Shown: one piece after another, positions 54,572 to 63,811 of the stretch
Layout of the letters: each line of letters starts with the position of its first letter
Position numbering within the stretch: position 1 is the stretch's first letter
Source of the DNA: Thalassobellus sp050294475
GTDB taxonomy: Bacteria; Bacteroidota; Bacteroidia; Flavobacteriales; Flavobacteriaceae
Direction: 5' to 3'
NCBI GenBank assembly: GCA_050294475.1
Contig: JBNKOE010000010.1
Location: 239,920-303,919, forward strand
DNA: 64,000 bases
Made by a program: the position numbers and the translations under genes
The notes under the pieces: model-generated
Told to the model about the DNA's origin: nothing
What the model saw: only the letters and a program-made list of their open reading frames with translations
Database searches by the model: none

Positions 54572-55486
54572 ATGCAGAAATATTACAGCAACGGAAAACT
54601 TTTACTTACTGGAGAGTATGTGGTTCTTGATGGTGCGATATCGCTTGCTGTTCCTACAAAGCATGGACAATCATTATATATTGAATCTATTGATGCTCCT
54701 AAAATTATTTGGACAAGTTTAGACGAACTTGGTAATACATGGTTTGAAGACACCTTTTTAATAGAGCAGATAAATTCAAATTTTTCTAATATTGAAAATG
54801 ATATTTCTAAAAGAATAATTCAAATTTTAAATGCTGCAAAACAACTCAATCCATTTTTTTTAAATACTTACAAAGGATTTAAAATAACTACATCGTTAAC
54901 ATTTCCAAAAAATTGGGGATTGGGGACATCTTCTACTCTAATAAATAATATTGCACAATGGGCAAATGTAGATGCTTTTGAATTACTTAAACTAACTTTT
55001 GGCGGTAGTGGTTATGATATTGCTTGTGCACAAAACAACTCTCCAATTACTTATCAATTACTAAAAAATGCAATAGCTGTTAATCAAGTAGATTTTAATC
55101 CAAGATTTAAAGAACACTTATACTTTGTTTACTTAAATAAAAAGCAAAATAGTCGCGACGGCATTGCGACTTACAACACTAATAAAAGCAATTTAAGTTC
55201 TATTATTTCTGAAATAAACGACATTACTACAAACATAATTAGTTGCAAAACTTTAGAAACTTTCGATTCTTTAATTACTAATCATGAAAGTTTAATTTCA
55301 AGAATTATAAAACAAGACACAGTAAAAGATTTACTATTTAAAGATTTTAAAGGATCCATAAAAAGTCTTGGTGCTTGGGGTGGCGATTTTGTTTTAGCAA
55401 CTTGTAAAGAAAATCCTGAGAACTACTTTAAAAATAAAGGTTTCTATACCATTATTCCTTATGAGGATATGGTATTGAAGTTTTAA
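54572..55486 (+). CDS. GHMP-family kinase (GYDIA type), probable mevalonate-pathway kinase
   Basis: A 304-residue small-molecule kinase. The N-terminal KLLLTGEYVVLDGAISLAVP and the ATP-loop WGLGTSSTLINNIAQWA (~110-126) followed by FGGSGYDIACA, the GYDIA motif that names the subgroup, are present; the C-terminal GHMP motif appears as IKSLGAWGGDFVLAT. Its position directly behind HMG-CoA reductase suggests it phosphorylates mevalonate or phosphomevalonate, although the exact step cannot be read from sequence. Confidence 0.9.
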   Translation: MQKYYSNGKLLLTGEYVVLDGAISLAVPTKHGQSLYIESIDAPKIIWTSLDELGNTWFEDTFLIEQINSNFSNIENDISKRIIQILNAAKQLNPFFLNTYKGFKITTSLTFPKNWGLGTSSTLINNIAQWANVDAFELLKLTFGGSGYDIACAQNNSPITYQLLKNAIAVNQVDFNPRFKEHLYFVYLNKKQNSRDGIATYNTNKSNLSSIISEINDITTNIISCKTLETFDSLITNHESLISRIIKQDTVKDLLFKDFKGSIKSLGAWGGDFVLATCKENPENYFKNKGFYTIIPYEDMVLKF

Positions 55487-55551
55487 GTGCTCTTACATTA
55501 ACAAAAAAAAGGACTTCAAGTTTTGGTTTATTATTTAAAATAGAAACAATA

Positions 55552-55586
55552 AAAAAGCCAAACTAAAAAAATTAGTTTGGCTTTTT
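55552..55586. terminator. Bidirectional terminator between convergent genes
   Basis: AAAAAGCCAAACTAA (55552-55566) and TTAGTTTGGCTTTTT (55572-55586) form a 15-bp perfect stem with a 5-nt loop, ending both the GHMP kinase transcript and the PpiD-like transcript. Confidence 0.88.
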
Positions 55587-55619
55587 ACTAATAGAAATTT
55601 TACAATCTCTTATATACTT

Positions 55620-57749
55620 TTATTGTATTTGAGTTTTAGCTCTATTATCTTCAATAACTGAAGCTTCTTTTAATGCATTGTATAATTTAGATGCAACAAC
55701 ATTTATTTTTTGTTGTTCAACTCTGTTAGCAGCAGCTTGATAATTATCCAATTTTACAGCAGGTGTTACTTTAGTTACTTGCACCATATAAACACCGTTA
55801 GCTCCATCAATTAATTCTGAAGTTTCACCTTCATTTAATCCGAAAGCAGCTCCAACAACTAAAGGTTCTCTTCCTGCTCCAGAAATAGTTGGGGTTTTCA
55901 TGTTTAAGGCAGATGCCGATCTTACTGTTGTATTTTCAGCAGCAGCTAAATCTTCTAATGTCGTAGCAGATACTCTTTCTCTAATCATTTCTGCTTTCTT
56001 TTCTTTTCTTATAATTGGCAACACACTTGCAGTAGCATCATCAACAGACATTAATCCTTCTTTATGCTTCGCTACTAATTGTGCAATAATATAACCACTA
56101 GATACATTAAAACGTTTTACATCGCCCACCTTAGCGTCTTCTTCAAAAGCCCAACGAACAATTGGTCTTTGGCTTCCAACACCTGGAATATTTTCATCTA
56201 AAACTTTAATTCCATTTACAGGTTTTACTGTAAAGTTATTTTCTTTAGCAACTTCTTCAAAGTCTTTATCAGCAACTTTAATTTCGAAATTTGAAGCATC
56301 TCTAAAAACTTTATCAATTGTAGCTTCAGAAGGTTCTATTTCTCTTGCAATAGTTCCTACTTGCACTGCTTTTGTTTCATTTTTTTGTCCTTCAATTTCC
56401 ATAATATGGAAACCATAAATGGTTTTAACAACACCTAAATCTCCTACCTTACCTTCAAATTCAAAATCATTAAATTCAGGAACCATTGTATTGTATGGAT
56501 GCCAATCGTAACGTCCTTCCTTTTCAATACTTCCTTTATCTGAAGAAAACTCTTTTACAAATTCAGGAAACTTAGAACGATTAGATTTAAGAATATTTAA
56601 AAGACTATCTGCTGTAGCTTTAGCTTCCACTTCTGTTTGAACAACTTCAGGTCCTGCACCTTGCGAACCTAAATAAGGAATTAAGATGTGTCTTACTTTT
56701 GCAGAATCTGGTATTTTTTTAACCGCAATAAGTTTTGATATTTTAAAATAGCCTTTGTCTTTATACGGACCATAAACTTCACCCTCATTTAAATTATAAA
56801 TGCTATCTGCAACAGCCGTAGGCAAACTAGATTTAAAAACAAAACGTTTATCAAATTTAATATCTGAATTCGTATTTATAAAATCTTCGTTATTTGTTGT
56901 ATTTAGAAAGCCAACAATGTTTTCATTAGCTTTTGATACTTTATTGTACTCTACTTTATCTTTTAGTAGTCCTTCTAAATCCGATTTTATAGCATTTTCA
57001 TCTTCAATACTAGGCTCTTCTTTAAACTCAACAAACTTAATATCTCTTGAAGCATCAACTTCATATTTCTTTTTGTTTTTGCTTATATAATTTTCAATAT
57101 CAGATTTTGATACTTCTACAAGACTATCTGCAATTGATGAATATGCGACTTGAACAAACTTGATATCAACTTTATTTCCTTCTAAATTATGTTCTAATTC
57201 GCCTTCTGCTAATGTTCCTGTTAAACCTGCTTTAACCATGTTAAAGTAGTTTTGTTGTAAACCATTACTTGCGATAGATTTTTCATAATTAATCCATCCT
57301 TCATAACGAACAGGCGAAGTTTCTTTTAAATTCGCAATGTATTCGTTTAATTTATTTTCATCAAATAAACCAGCTTCATTTAAAAATTGAGGATTTTTAG
57401 CTAAAGCTGTTTTTAACAAGTCACGCATTTGGTCTTTCTCTACAGTAATACCTAACTCTTCAAATTGAGTTTCCATAACTGCTTGTCTAACCTCTTGATC
57501 CCAAACTCTATTCATTACCTGAGTGCTTGTTGCATTAGGTCCTGCTTGTCTTTGTGCAGCTTCTACTTTTTGTAAAAAATCTTCACGTGTAATATCCTTA
57601 CCATTTATAGTAGCAACTATATTTTGTGATTTTGCGGTAAGCGCATTACCGTTTTTAAATAAATCTGCTAATACAAAAGAAAATAACGCTAAGGCTATAA
57701 CTATGATTAAAAATAGTGAACGTTGTCTTATTTTATTTAAAACTGCCAT
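55620..57749 (-). CDS. PpiD/SurA-like periplasmic peptidyl-prolyl isomerase
   Basis: A 709-residue envelope chaperone. An N-terminal transmembrane anchor (SLFLIIVIALALFSFVLADLF, ~11-31) is followed by a SurA_N-like helical domain (ATINGKDITREDFLQKVEAAQRQ), a parvulin domain around residues 345-450 (KVRHILIPYLG ... FSSDKGSIEKEGRYDW ... YGFHIMEIEGQ) and a second isomerase-like region toward the C-terminus. The single anchor plus chaperone arrangement is that of PpiD; it probably helps fold newly exported outer-membrane proteins. It follows the CBS-domain gene by 158 nt. Confidence 0.92.
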   Translation of the reverse strand: MAVLNKIRQRSLFLIIVIALALFSFVLADLFKNGNALTAKSQNIVATINGKDITREDFLQKVEAAQRQAGPNATSTQVMNRVWDQEVRQAVMETQFEELGITVEKDQMRDLLKTALAKNPQFLNEAGLFDENKLNEYIANLKETSPVRYEGWINYEKSIASNGLQQNYFNMVKAGLTGTLAEGELEHNLEGNKVDIKFVQVAYSSIADSLVEVSKSDIENYISKNKKKYEVDASRDIKFVEFKEEPSIEDENAIKSDLEGLLKDKVEYNKVSKANENIVGFLNTTNNEDFINTNSDIKFDKRFVFKSSLPTAVADSIYNLNEGEVYGPYKDKGYFKISKLIAVKKIPDSAKVRHILIPYLGSQGAGPEVVQTEVEAKATADSLLNILKSNRSKFPEFVKEFSSDKGSIEKEGRYDWHPYNTMVPEFNDFEFEGKVGDLGVVKTIYGFHIMEIEGQKNETKAVQVGTIAREIEPSEATIDKVFRDASNFEIKVADKDFEEVAKENNFTVKPVNGIKVLDENIPGVGSQRPIVRWAFEEDAKVGDVKRFNVSSGYIIAQLVAKHKEGLMSVDDATASVLPIIRKEKKAEMIRERVSATTLEDLAAAENTTVRSASALNMKTPTISGAGREPLVVGAAFGLNEGETSELIDGANGVYMVQVTKVTPAVKLDNYQAAANRVEQQKINVVASKLYNALKEASVIEDNRAKTQIQ

Positions 57750-57907
57750 TGGTTTATTGAATTTTAAAAAAATCCTATTTTTGGATTTTACTTGTTAAAT
57801 TGATTATCAATTAATTAAAATTGACGAAAATATCGTGCGCGAAAATACCATTTTCTATTTAATAATAAAAGCAGAAAGAGGCATTAATTATTTTAATCTT
57901 AATAGTT

Positions 57908-59197
57908 TTAATCTTCATCTAAAAGTTTAAGTAGCACCATGTCGATTTTTGTGTTTGATACTTCTAATATTTCAAATTGAAAATTGTCGATTTTTACAAT
58001 CTCACTCTTCTTTGGAATTTCTTCTGTATGGTTAACTACTAAACCTCCTAAAGTTTCATAATTTTCGCTTTCAGGAAGATTTAATTTATAAACTTCATTT
58101 ATATAATCGACTTCCAAACGTGCCGAAAATTTAAATGTTTCTTCATCTATTCTCTCTTCAATTAAATCTATAGTATCATGCTCGTCTTCAATTTCACCAA
58201 ACAACTCTTCAACTATATCTTCTACCGTCATTATACCAGATGTACCCCCATATTCATCTAAAACAACAGCTATACTTTTTCGCTTTTTTGTAAGTACATT
58301 AAGTACATCTTTTACAAGAACTGTTTCTGGCACAAACTCAACAGGCATCATCATAGACTTAATGTCCTTTGTTTTTTTAAACAATTCAAAAGAGTGTACA
58401 TACCCTAAAATATCATCAATTGTATCTTTATAAATTAATATTTTAGTGCGCCCTGTTTCTGTAAAAAGGGCATTCAAAGATTTTACAGAATCGTTAATTT
58501 CTACAGCTATAATTTCGGTTCGAGGCACCATAACTTCTCGTGCTTTTACTTCAGAAAACTCTAAAGCATTTTGAAAAATCTGTATTTCGCTATCAACATC
58601 ATCGTGTTCTTCTACAGATTCCATTTGCTCGCTTATATAATTAACTAACTCTAGTTTAGTGAAAGCTAATTGAATTTGATCGCCTTCAGTTTTAAAAAAA
58701 GCTTTTAAAATAATGTCTGAAACCCATATAACAAAATCTGACACAAACGTAAATAATACATAAAAAACATATGCAGGAATAGCCAATGCTTTTATTAACG
58801 AATTCGCATAAATTTGAAAAAAGACTTTAGGTAAAAACTCTGCTGTAATTAATATAACAATTGTTGATATAATAGTTTGAGTTAATAAACTAAAATCTGT
58901 CAGCATAACATCTAAAAAAGTATATGGTGTTGGTAATAATGACTGAAACCATTCTACCAATAAATCTCCCATAAAAAAACCATAAATTACAAGTGCTATA
59001 TTGTTACCAATAAGCATGGTTGTAATAAATTTAGAAGGTTTTGCTGTTAATTTACCTAATACTTTAGCAAGTATGCCTTCTTGTTTTTTTTCAATTTCTA
59101 TATGAATTTTGTTTGAAGATATGTATGCAATCTCCATTCCTGAAAAAAAGGCCGAAAGAATTAAGGATACAATTATGATTAATACATAAATACTCAT
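57908..59197 (-). CDS. CNNM/CBS-domain membrane protein (hemolysin C-like)
   Basis: A 429-residue protein: an N-terminal CNNM (DUF21) domain with hydrophobic helices and FFSGMEIAYISSNKIHIE, a cytosolic CBS pair (REVMVPRTEIIAVE ... TGRTKILIYKDTIDDILGYVHSFELF; later KSIAVVLDEYGGTSGIMTVEDIVEELFGEIEDEHD) and a C-terminal CorC/HlyC transporter-associated domain. Relatives are linked to magnesium or cobalt efflux; the hemolysin name is historical. It starts 1 nt after a small membrane-protein gene and is part of the coaX-to-CBS run. Confidence 0.93.
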   Translation of the reverse strand: MSIYVLIIIVSLILSAFFSGMEIAYISSNKIHIEIEKKQEGILAKVLGKLTAKPSKFITTMLIGNNIALVIYGFFMGDLLVEWFQSLLPTPYTFLDVMLTDFSLLTQTIISTIVILITAEFLPKVFFQIYANSLIKALAIPAYVFYVLFTFVSDFVIWVSDIILKAFFKTEGDQIQLAFTKLELVNYISEQMESVEEHDDVDSEIQIFQNALEFSEVKAREVMVPRTEIIAVEINDSVKSLNALFTETGRTKILIYKDTIDDILGYVHSFELFKKTKDIKSMMMPVEFVPETVLVKDVLNVLTKKRKSIAVVLDEYGGTSGIMTVEDIVEELFGEIEDEHDTIDLIEERIDEETFKFSARLEVDYINEVYKLNLPESENYETLGGLVVNHTEEIPKKSEIVKIDNFQFEILEVSNTKIDMVLLKLLDED

Positions 59198-59392
59198 TTA
59201 GTTTGAGTTGTCTTTGTTTTCATATTTCCTTCTAAACTTTTGTCTGAAGAAATACATAAACACTGCTAAAGCAGCCAATCCTAATGAAACATATGCACCG
59301 TTAGTACCATCACCCCATTTTGCAACACCATCGTAAATAAATAATCCGGCAAAAACTAAATATGCGTATTGAAAAATTTTAGAATATTTCAT
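59198..59392 (-). CDS. Small two-helix membrane protein
   Basis: A 64-residue protein with two hydrophobic segments (YAYLVFAGLFIYDGVA and AYVSLGLAALAVFMYFF) and a basic, glutamine/arginine-rich tail. No named family is recognised. Its ATG is 15-20 nt from a predicted transcript start (-7 box CAAAGATA on the plus strand at 59415-59422), and its stop abuts the CBS-protein gene, so translation is probably coupled. Confidence 0.8.
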   Translation of the reverse strand: MKYSKIFQYAYLVFAGLFIYDGVAKWGDGTNGAYVSLGLAALAVFMYFFRQKFRRKYENKDNSN

Positions 59393-59414
59393 TTCTATTT
59401 TTATTTAATAAGTA

Positions 59415-59422
59415 CAAAGATA
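59415..59422 (-). promoter_or_regulatory. -7 promoter element before the small membrane protein and CBS-protein genes
   Basis: On the minus strand TATCTTTG fits TAnnTTTG, 23 nt before the ATG at 59392 and just after the lptC stop. It could start a shorter transcript inside the operon. No convincing -33 TTG is seen. Confidence 0.4.
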
Positions 59423-59436
59423 GACAAAGAATCTTT

Positions 59437-60000
59437 TTAATCCTCGATTGCTAATTCTGAATCATTAAATTCTATAATTAGTAATTTTTTCAATTTTTTA
59501 TCTGTATCTAAAACATTACCTTTAATTATAGATTCATCATGACGTTTTAGCACAAAAGAATTATTAGTAAAGAGCCATTCCTTTTGAGGATCGTAATCGT
59601 AATATAGCTGATCTGTATATAAAGTGTCATTATCAGTAGTAATAATTTTTACATTTTTCTGCAAATCAATTAATTTAGTTTTCTCGTAAACTATACCATA
59701 ATCAGAAACCACCTTATACTTCTTATTGTCGTCATTATATATATATAATGTAACACCTTCTACAAATTCTCGATAAGGAAACACTCGGTTTGTAAAATCA
59801 AGCATTTTATTACTTAATAAATTTGCCTTCACTTTACCCGAATCTGTATATTTAACGTTAAAATTTTCAGTAATACTAGCAGGTTCATTTTTAGAAACTC
59901 CTATTTTTTGAACCTTTTTTAAACTATTAGTACATGAAAAAAATATAGTCACAGTAAATACTGTGACTATGTTTTTAATATATATGTTATTAAATCTCAT
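59437..60000 (-). CDS. lptC: LPS export protein LptC
   Basis: A 187-residue protein that is anchored in the inner membrane through a lipobox (TIFFSC, cysteine ~23) rather than only by a helix, followed by the LptC/OstA-like beta-jellyroll: YTDSGKVKANLLSNKMLDF, FVEGVTLYIYNDDNKKYKVVSDYGIVYEKTKLIDLQKNVKI and LYTDQLYYDYDPQKEWLFTN. The repeated pattern in which LYT(D)xLxYD follows a KNVxI strand is typical. It passes LPS from LptB2FG to the LptA bridge. It lies 6 nt after the TPR-protein gene. Confidence 0.9.
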   Translation of the reverse strand: MRFNNIYIKNIVTVFTVTIFFSCTNSLKKVQKIGVSKNEPASITENFNVKYTDSGKVKANLLSNKMLDFTNRVFPYREFVEGVTLYIYNDDNKKYKVVSDYGIVYEKTKLIDLQKNVKIITTDNDTLYTDQLYYDYDPQKEWLFTNNSFVLKRHDESIIKGNVLDTDKKLKKLLIIEFNDSELAIED

Positions 60001-60006
60001 TTTTAA

Positions 60007-61383
60007 TTATGGTACAGTAACAGTAGAATTAATCCAACATCCTATTCTAATAGTTTGTCCAGAATTTGCTGCACTAAAAATATCTGCTTTTGATGGTGCT
60101 TTAGCCATATAATTTGCTACAGATTTCGCTGCTGCCTTTTTTAAAGTTGGATCTACACGCCCTGCTTTTCTAGCTTCGTCTGCCGCTAACCAATATACGG
60201 CTCTTTTATTAAAAGTTGTATCTCCACAACTATTAGCGCTTGCAGCATACATAGATGCAATTGCCAAGTAAGACTTTCCGTTTGAAGGATTTAACTTAAG
60301 AGCATTTCTAAAATATCCTCTAGCTTGTCCATATCTACCTTTCTTTTTAAGAATTAATCCTATTCTGTAAGCTAATTTAGCTTTCTTAAAAGAATCTGTT
60401 TCTAAATCATAACCCTCTTTAAAGTATCTTTCAGCCTCTGAAGTTTTACCATTTTTAATTAAAATACCAGCAACAAAAACTTTAGTATCTGCAGAAGGAG
60501 ACACTTCATCATAAGCTTTTACTAACTTTTCATATAAAGGGGCATCAGTACACTCTTTATTAAACATTCTACTTACTGCACGTTTTAACCAAACTGTATT
60601 CTGTTTATTTTCTTCAAAATCTTTTTGATATAAAGGAATTAAGTTTTCGCAATTTGCTCTTTCACCTAACTTACTATCAATACCCGTTGAAATTTGATCA
60701 TATGCTTTTAAATAACTTTCATAAAACCTTTTATACTTTCCTTCTTTGCTTGTTAAAGCGGTTCCCGCCTCTTCCTTTTCTATAAGTTTGTTTAGTTTTA
60801 ATGAATAATTTTCAATTTCTTCTTCTATTTTTTCTGCAACATCATCATATTTATTAAATAAGTCTGCAGCAGTTTTTTTCCCAGCATCATATAAATCTAC
60901 CATTAAAGAAAAATAGGTATATAAACTTTTTGGGTTTGTAAATGTTGCTTTATCTAAAACATAGGCTGCATCAAAACAATCATATAATTCTTCTATGCTT
61001 TTGTGCATAACGTCCTTATTATCATATAACAATTGGCATGCTTGTGCTGCATATTCTCCTTTAGGTGTTTTGCTAGGAAAATTTTCTACATACTGTTCCC
61101 AAAGTTTTAGCAAATCGTTAATAAACGCTTCTTTATCTGCTCCTGATGCTTTTTCAATTTTATCCTCTAAAATCTTTTCTCCATCTACATATATAGCATT
61201 ATTAAACTTTGGACACTTGTTTCTTACTGCCATCCATGGCTCGTAAGCTGCATCATAATTTTTTGCCTTTACATATTCATGGAATATAGAAAGTTTAGTC
61301 ATACATTCTTCATCTTGCTGAGCAAAACTAAAGTTTAGTCCTAAAAATAATAATGTAAATAATAATATAATTTTCGCTTTCAT
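60007..61383 (-). CDS. Secreted TPR protein
   Basis: A 458-residue exported protein with a signal peptide (~1-21, ends SFAQ) and a helical body. The C-terminal part has recognisable tetratricopeptide repeats (KTSEAERYFKEGYDLETD, GRYGQARGYFRNALKLNPSNGKSYLAIASMYAAS). The middle is predicted helical/coiled (VAEKIEEEIENYSLKLNKLIEKEEAG). TPRs mediate protein contacts; the partner is unknown. Position between the barrel protein and lptC suggests an envelope-assembly role. Confidence 0.9.
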   Translation of the reverse strand: MKAKIILLFTLLFLGLNFSFAQQDEECMTKLSIFHEYVKAKNYDAAYEPWMAVRNKCPKFNNAIYVDGEKILEDKIEKASGADKEAFINDLLKLWEQYVENFPSKTPKGEYAAQACQLLYDNKDVMHKSIEELYDCFDAAYVLDKATFTNPKSLYTYFSLMVDLYDAGKKTAADLFNKYDDVAEKIEEEIENYSLKLNKLIEKEEAGTALTSKEGKYKRFYESYLKAYDQISTGIDSKLGERANCENLIPLYQKDFEENKQNTVWLKRAVSRMFNKECTDAPLYEKLVKAYDEVSPSADTKVFVAGILIKNGKTSEAERYFKEGYDLETDSFKKAKLAYRIGLILKKKGRYGQARGYFRNALKLNPSNGKSYLAIASMYAASANSCGDTTFNKRAVYWLAADEARKAGRVDPTLKKAAAKSVANYMAKAPSKADIFSAANSGQTIRIGCWINSTVTVP

Positions 61384-61401
61384 GATAATAATTTTAAGCT
61401 G

Positions 61402-62718
61402 TTAATCAAATTTCCTTTTTTGAAACCATCTATCGTTCAAAGATAAACTTAATTGGAAATTAATAAAATTCTCTTGTATTAAATTGCTATTAGTTGTACC
61501 TCTTTTTCCAATCTCGAAACCTAAGTTTGCATTCGATATTCCGTTCCCTACTGGTAAACCTAAACCAAAAGATATGCCAAACTCGTTTATTGACTCACTA
61601 TTTATATTTAAACCTGTTTTTTCGTAACGTATTCCTCCTCTATAAACAACTCGTTTTAAGTAACTTGAAAAAGAATTATATTGTGGTATAAAAAACCCTC
61701 CAATTGAAATGGTTGTTGCATCTTCATACTGTGAAGTCGTACTACTGTACAAAACATTAGAAAAATTGCTTGTTTTTTGAAATGTATATTCTGCACCTGC
61801 AAACCATTTTCTTGGTTTTCCTATTCCTGCTCCTATTGAATACTTAGAAGGTAATACTAAATCTGTTTCTATTAAACCTAAAGCTTCCAAATCGACATCA
61901 ATATTACCAACAACAAACTCTTGCCCTGGATTTGTAGTTGATGACGTAACTGTAGAAAACGATCGCTCATTTTTTGACACTAAAGTACTTTTAGGTGTAA
62001 ATGTAAAAGCAGAAACAAATTCTAACTTTTCATTTAGCATAGTTTTGTAAAATAGACCTAAATTAAAATTTAGCCCACTTAAATCTGATCTGTTATTTTC
62101 ACGAGACTGATATTGGGTTAAACTCCCTTCATTATCATACAAAAATTCTATAGTACTATTTTGAATATTTCCGAAATTATAATGTACATCAACCCCAACA
62201 TTTAATTCTTCTGTAATTTGATAACCAAAACCAAAAAAAGCTTTATTAAGGCCTCCATTACCAGTAAACCTATTAGAAATATCTCCAGAATTATTTAAAG
62301 ATTCTAATTTATAACCAACTGAGGTAAATGGCATCAACCCAAAACCAAAACCAAACTTACCCATAGGAACAGATAATGCCAAATAATCAAAAGTTGTAGA
62401 CGATGCCTTTGCATTTCCAGAATCACTTCTTAAATCTAAACTTGTATAGGTACTACCAACGGTAAACTTTACTGGTCTACTTTCTCCACTAAATGGATAG
62501 GCATCAATATTCTTACCCGCATAAGATGCTGGGTTTCTTAAATTTACATGAATACTATCCATATAAATACTCAACCCTCCCATACTTCTGTTCTCAACTG
62601 TTCCTTTAAACTTAAGACTTCCAATACCATAAAATGAGTAAGGTGAAGCTGTTCCTTCTTGGGAATAACTTTGAATTGCGAAAACAGCAATAAAAACTAT
62701 TACAAGTTTTTTTATCAT
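61402..62718 (-). CDS. Outer-membrane beta-barrel protein
   Basis: A 438-residue protein with a signal peptide ending near IQSYSQ (~20), then GTASPYSFYGIGSLKFKGTVENRSMGGLSIYM and NLRNPASYAGKN, and alternating hydrophobic strands (FGFGFGLMPFTSVGYKLES, YSIGAGIGKPRKWFAGAEYTFQK). The layout recalls FadL/PorV-like barrels found widely in Flavobacteriaceae. It ends with a basic tail rather than a terminal aromatic. The cargo is unknown. It overlaps coaX by 4 nt, so translation is coupled. Confidence 0.85.
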   Translation of the reverse strand: MIKKLVIVFIAVFAIQSYSQEGTASPYSFYGIGSLKFKGTVENRSMGGLSIYMDSIHVNLRNPASYAGKNIDAYPFSGESRPVKFTVGSTYTSLDLRSDSGNAKASSTTFDYLALSVPMGKFGFGFGLMPFTSVGYKLESLNNSGDISNRFTGNGGLNKAFFGFGYQITEELNVGVDVHYNFGNIQNSTIEFLYDNEGSLTQYQSRENNRSDLSGLNFNLGLFYKTMLNEKLEFVSAFTFTPKSTLVSKNERSFSTVTSSTTNPGQEFVVGNIDVDLEALGLIETDLVLPSKYSIGAGIGKPRKWFAGAEYTFQKTSNFSNVLYSSTTSQYEDATTISIGGFFIPQYNSFSSYLKRVVYRGGIRYEKTGLNINSESINEFGISFGLGLPVGNGISNANLGFEIGKRGTTNSNLIQENFINFQLSLSLNDRWFQKRKFD

Positions 62719-63446
62719 GAGTTTGTATTAAATTGTAAAATAAAATTCAGTCCCTCTAAAAGAAAATTAGAGTTCGCAAATATGCTACTTTTTAATTGTT
62801 TAGACAAGAAATTAGTGTCTCCTCCTGTTAAAATAACTGTTAAATCAGGATATTTTAACTTATATTTTTGAATTACCCCTTCAATTTCAAACAAAACACC
62901 ATTTACAACTCCAGAATGTATAGATTGTTCTGTAGAATTTCCTGTAATAGTATTTGGAATTTCGTAATCTAACAAAGGTAAGTTAGCAGTTAAATTATTT
63001 AATGATTTATAACGCATTGATAAACCAGGAGAAATTGCACCTCCTAAATACTCATTATTAAAATTAATAAAATCATAAGTTATACAAGTACCTACATCTA
63101 TAACTAATACATTTTTTTCTGGATATTGGCTAATAGAAGCACCTATTAAAGCAATTCTATCAACACCTAAAGTTTTAGGTGTTCTATAAAGATTTGCAAA
63201 CGGTAATTTTGTAGTAGAATCTAAAACTAATAAATTAAAAAGCTTTTTAATAACTTTAACATCCTCGTCTTTTAATCTACCAACAGATGAAATAATAGCA
63301 TCCGTTAACTTATTATATTTACTTTTAATAGAAATAATATGCTTCAAAAACACATTAATTTCTACAACCTTTTTTAACTTTAACTTGTTTTTACTATAAA
63401 CTGCTAGTTTAACAAAAGAATTCCCTACGTCTATAATTAGATTCAT
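62715..63446 (-). CDS. coaX: Type III pantothenate kinase
   Basis: A 243-residue ASKHA-fold kinase for the first step of coenzyme A synthesis. The phosphate motif LIIDVGNSFVKLAVY (~3-17), LGVDRIALIGAS, VIDVGTCITYDFI with the catalytic Asp, and GGAISPGLSMRYKSLNNLTANLP are diagnostic. It is first in the run coaX, barrel protein, TPR protein, lptC, small membrane protein and CBS protein. The region 63447-63600 upstream showed no clear promoter on the minus strand. Confidence 0.96.
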   Translation of the reverse strand: MNLIIDVGNSFVKLAVYSKNKLKLKKVVEINVFLKHIISIKSKYNKLTDAIISSVGRLKDEDVKVIKKLFNLLVLDSTTKLPFANLYRTPKTLGVDRIALIGASISQYPEKNVLVIDVGTCITYDFINFNNEYLGGAISPGLSMRYKSLNNLTANLPLLDYEIPNTITGNSTEQSIHSGVVNGVLFEIEGVIQKYKLKYPDLTVILTGGDTNFLSKQLKSSIFANSNFLLEGLNFILQFNTNS

Positions 63447-63581
63447 AAATTTTAAAAGCTATAAATTTACAAAACAAAGTATAATAATTATTCGTATTTA
63501 ACTTATTATACTGATTTCAAAACACATAAATAGCATAAAATAAAAAAATATAAAATAAGATGCATTTTTTACAAATTTATC

Positions 63582-63612
63582 TTGCCGAATAACAAAAATC
63601 AATATATATTTG
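63582..63612 (+). promoter_or_regulatory. Promoter of tRNA-Phe
   Basis: TTG at 63582-63584 and TATATTTG at 63605-63612 have a 20-nt spacer, a good match to the Bacteroidota -33/-7 pattern. The tRNA begins 16 nt after the -7 box. Confidence 0.7.
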
Positions 63613-63627
63613 CAACCGCTTTGGCGA

Positions 63628-63700
63628 GGTACCTTAGCTCAGTTGGTAGAGCAAAGGACTGAAAATCCTTGTGTCCCTGGTTCGATTCCTGGAGGTACCA
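63628..63700 (+). tRNA. tRNA-Phe (anticodon GAA)
   Basis: A 73-nt cloverleaf starting GGTACCTTAGCTCAGTTGG. The anticodon arm AAGGA-CTGAAAA-TCCTT gives GAA (Phe). The T arm has GGTTCGATTCC, and the 7-bp acceptor GGTACCT pairs with AGGTACC before discriminator A. CCA is not encoded. Confidence 0.95.
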
Positions 63701-63708
63701 CGAAAAAA

Positions 63709-63740
63709 TCCCGAAACAGTAATGTTTACGGGGTTTTTTG
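63709..63740 (+). terminator. Terminator after tRNA-Phe
   Basis: CCCGAAAC, a loop, GTTTACGGG and then GTTTTTTG form an imperfect hairpin (one bulged A) with a T-run, 8 nt behind the tRNA. Confidence 0.55.
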
Positions 63741-63811
63741 TTTTTAAAGAGACAACATAAGGGACAGCACGCTCTATTTTACTCTTTTTATTTTGATGTG
63801 ATTTACCTCCT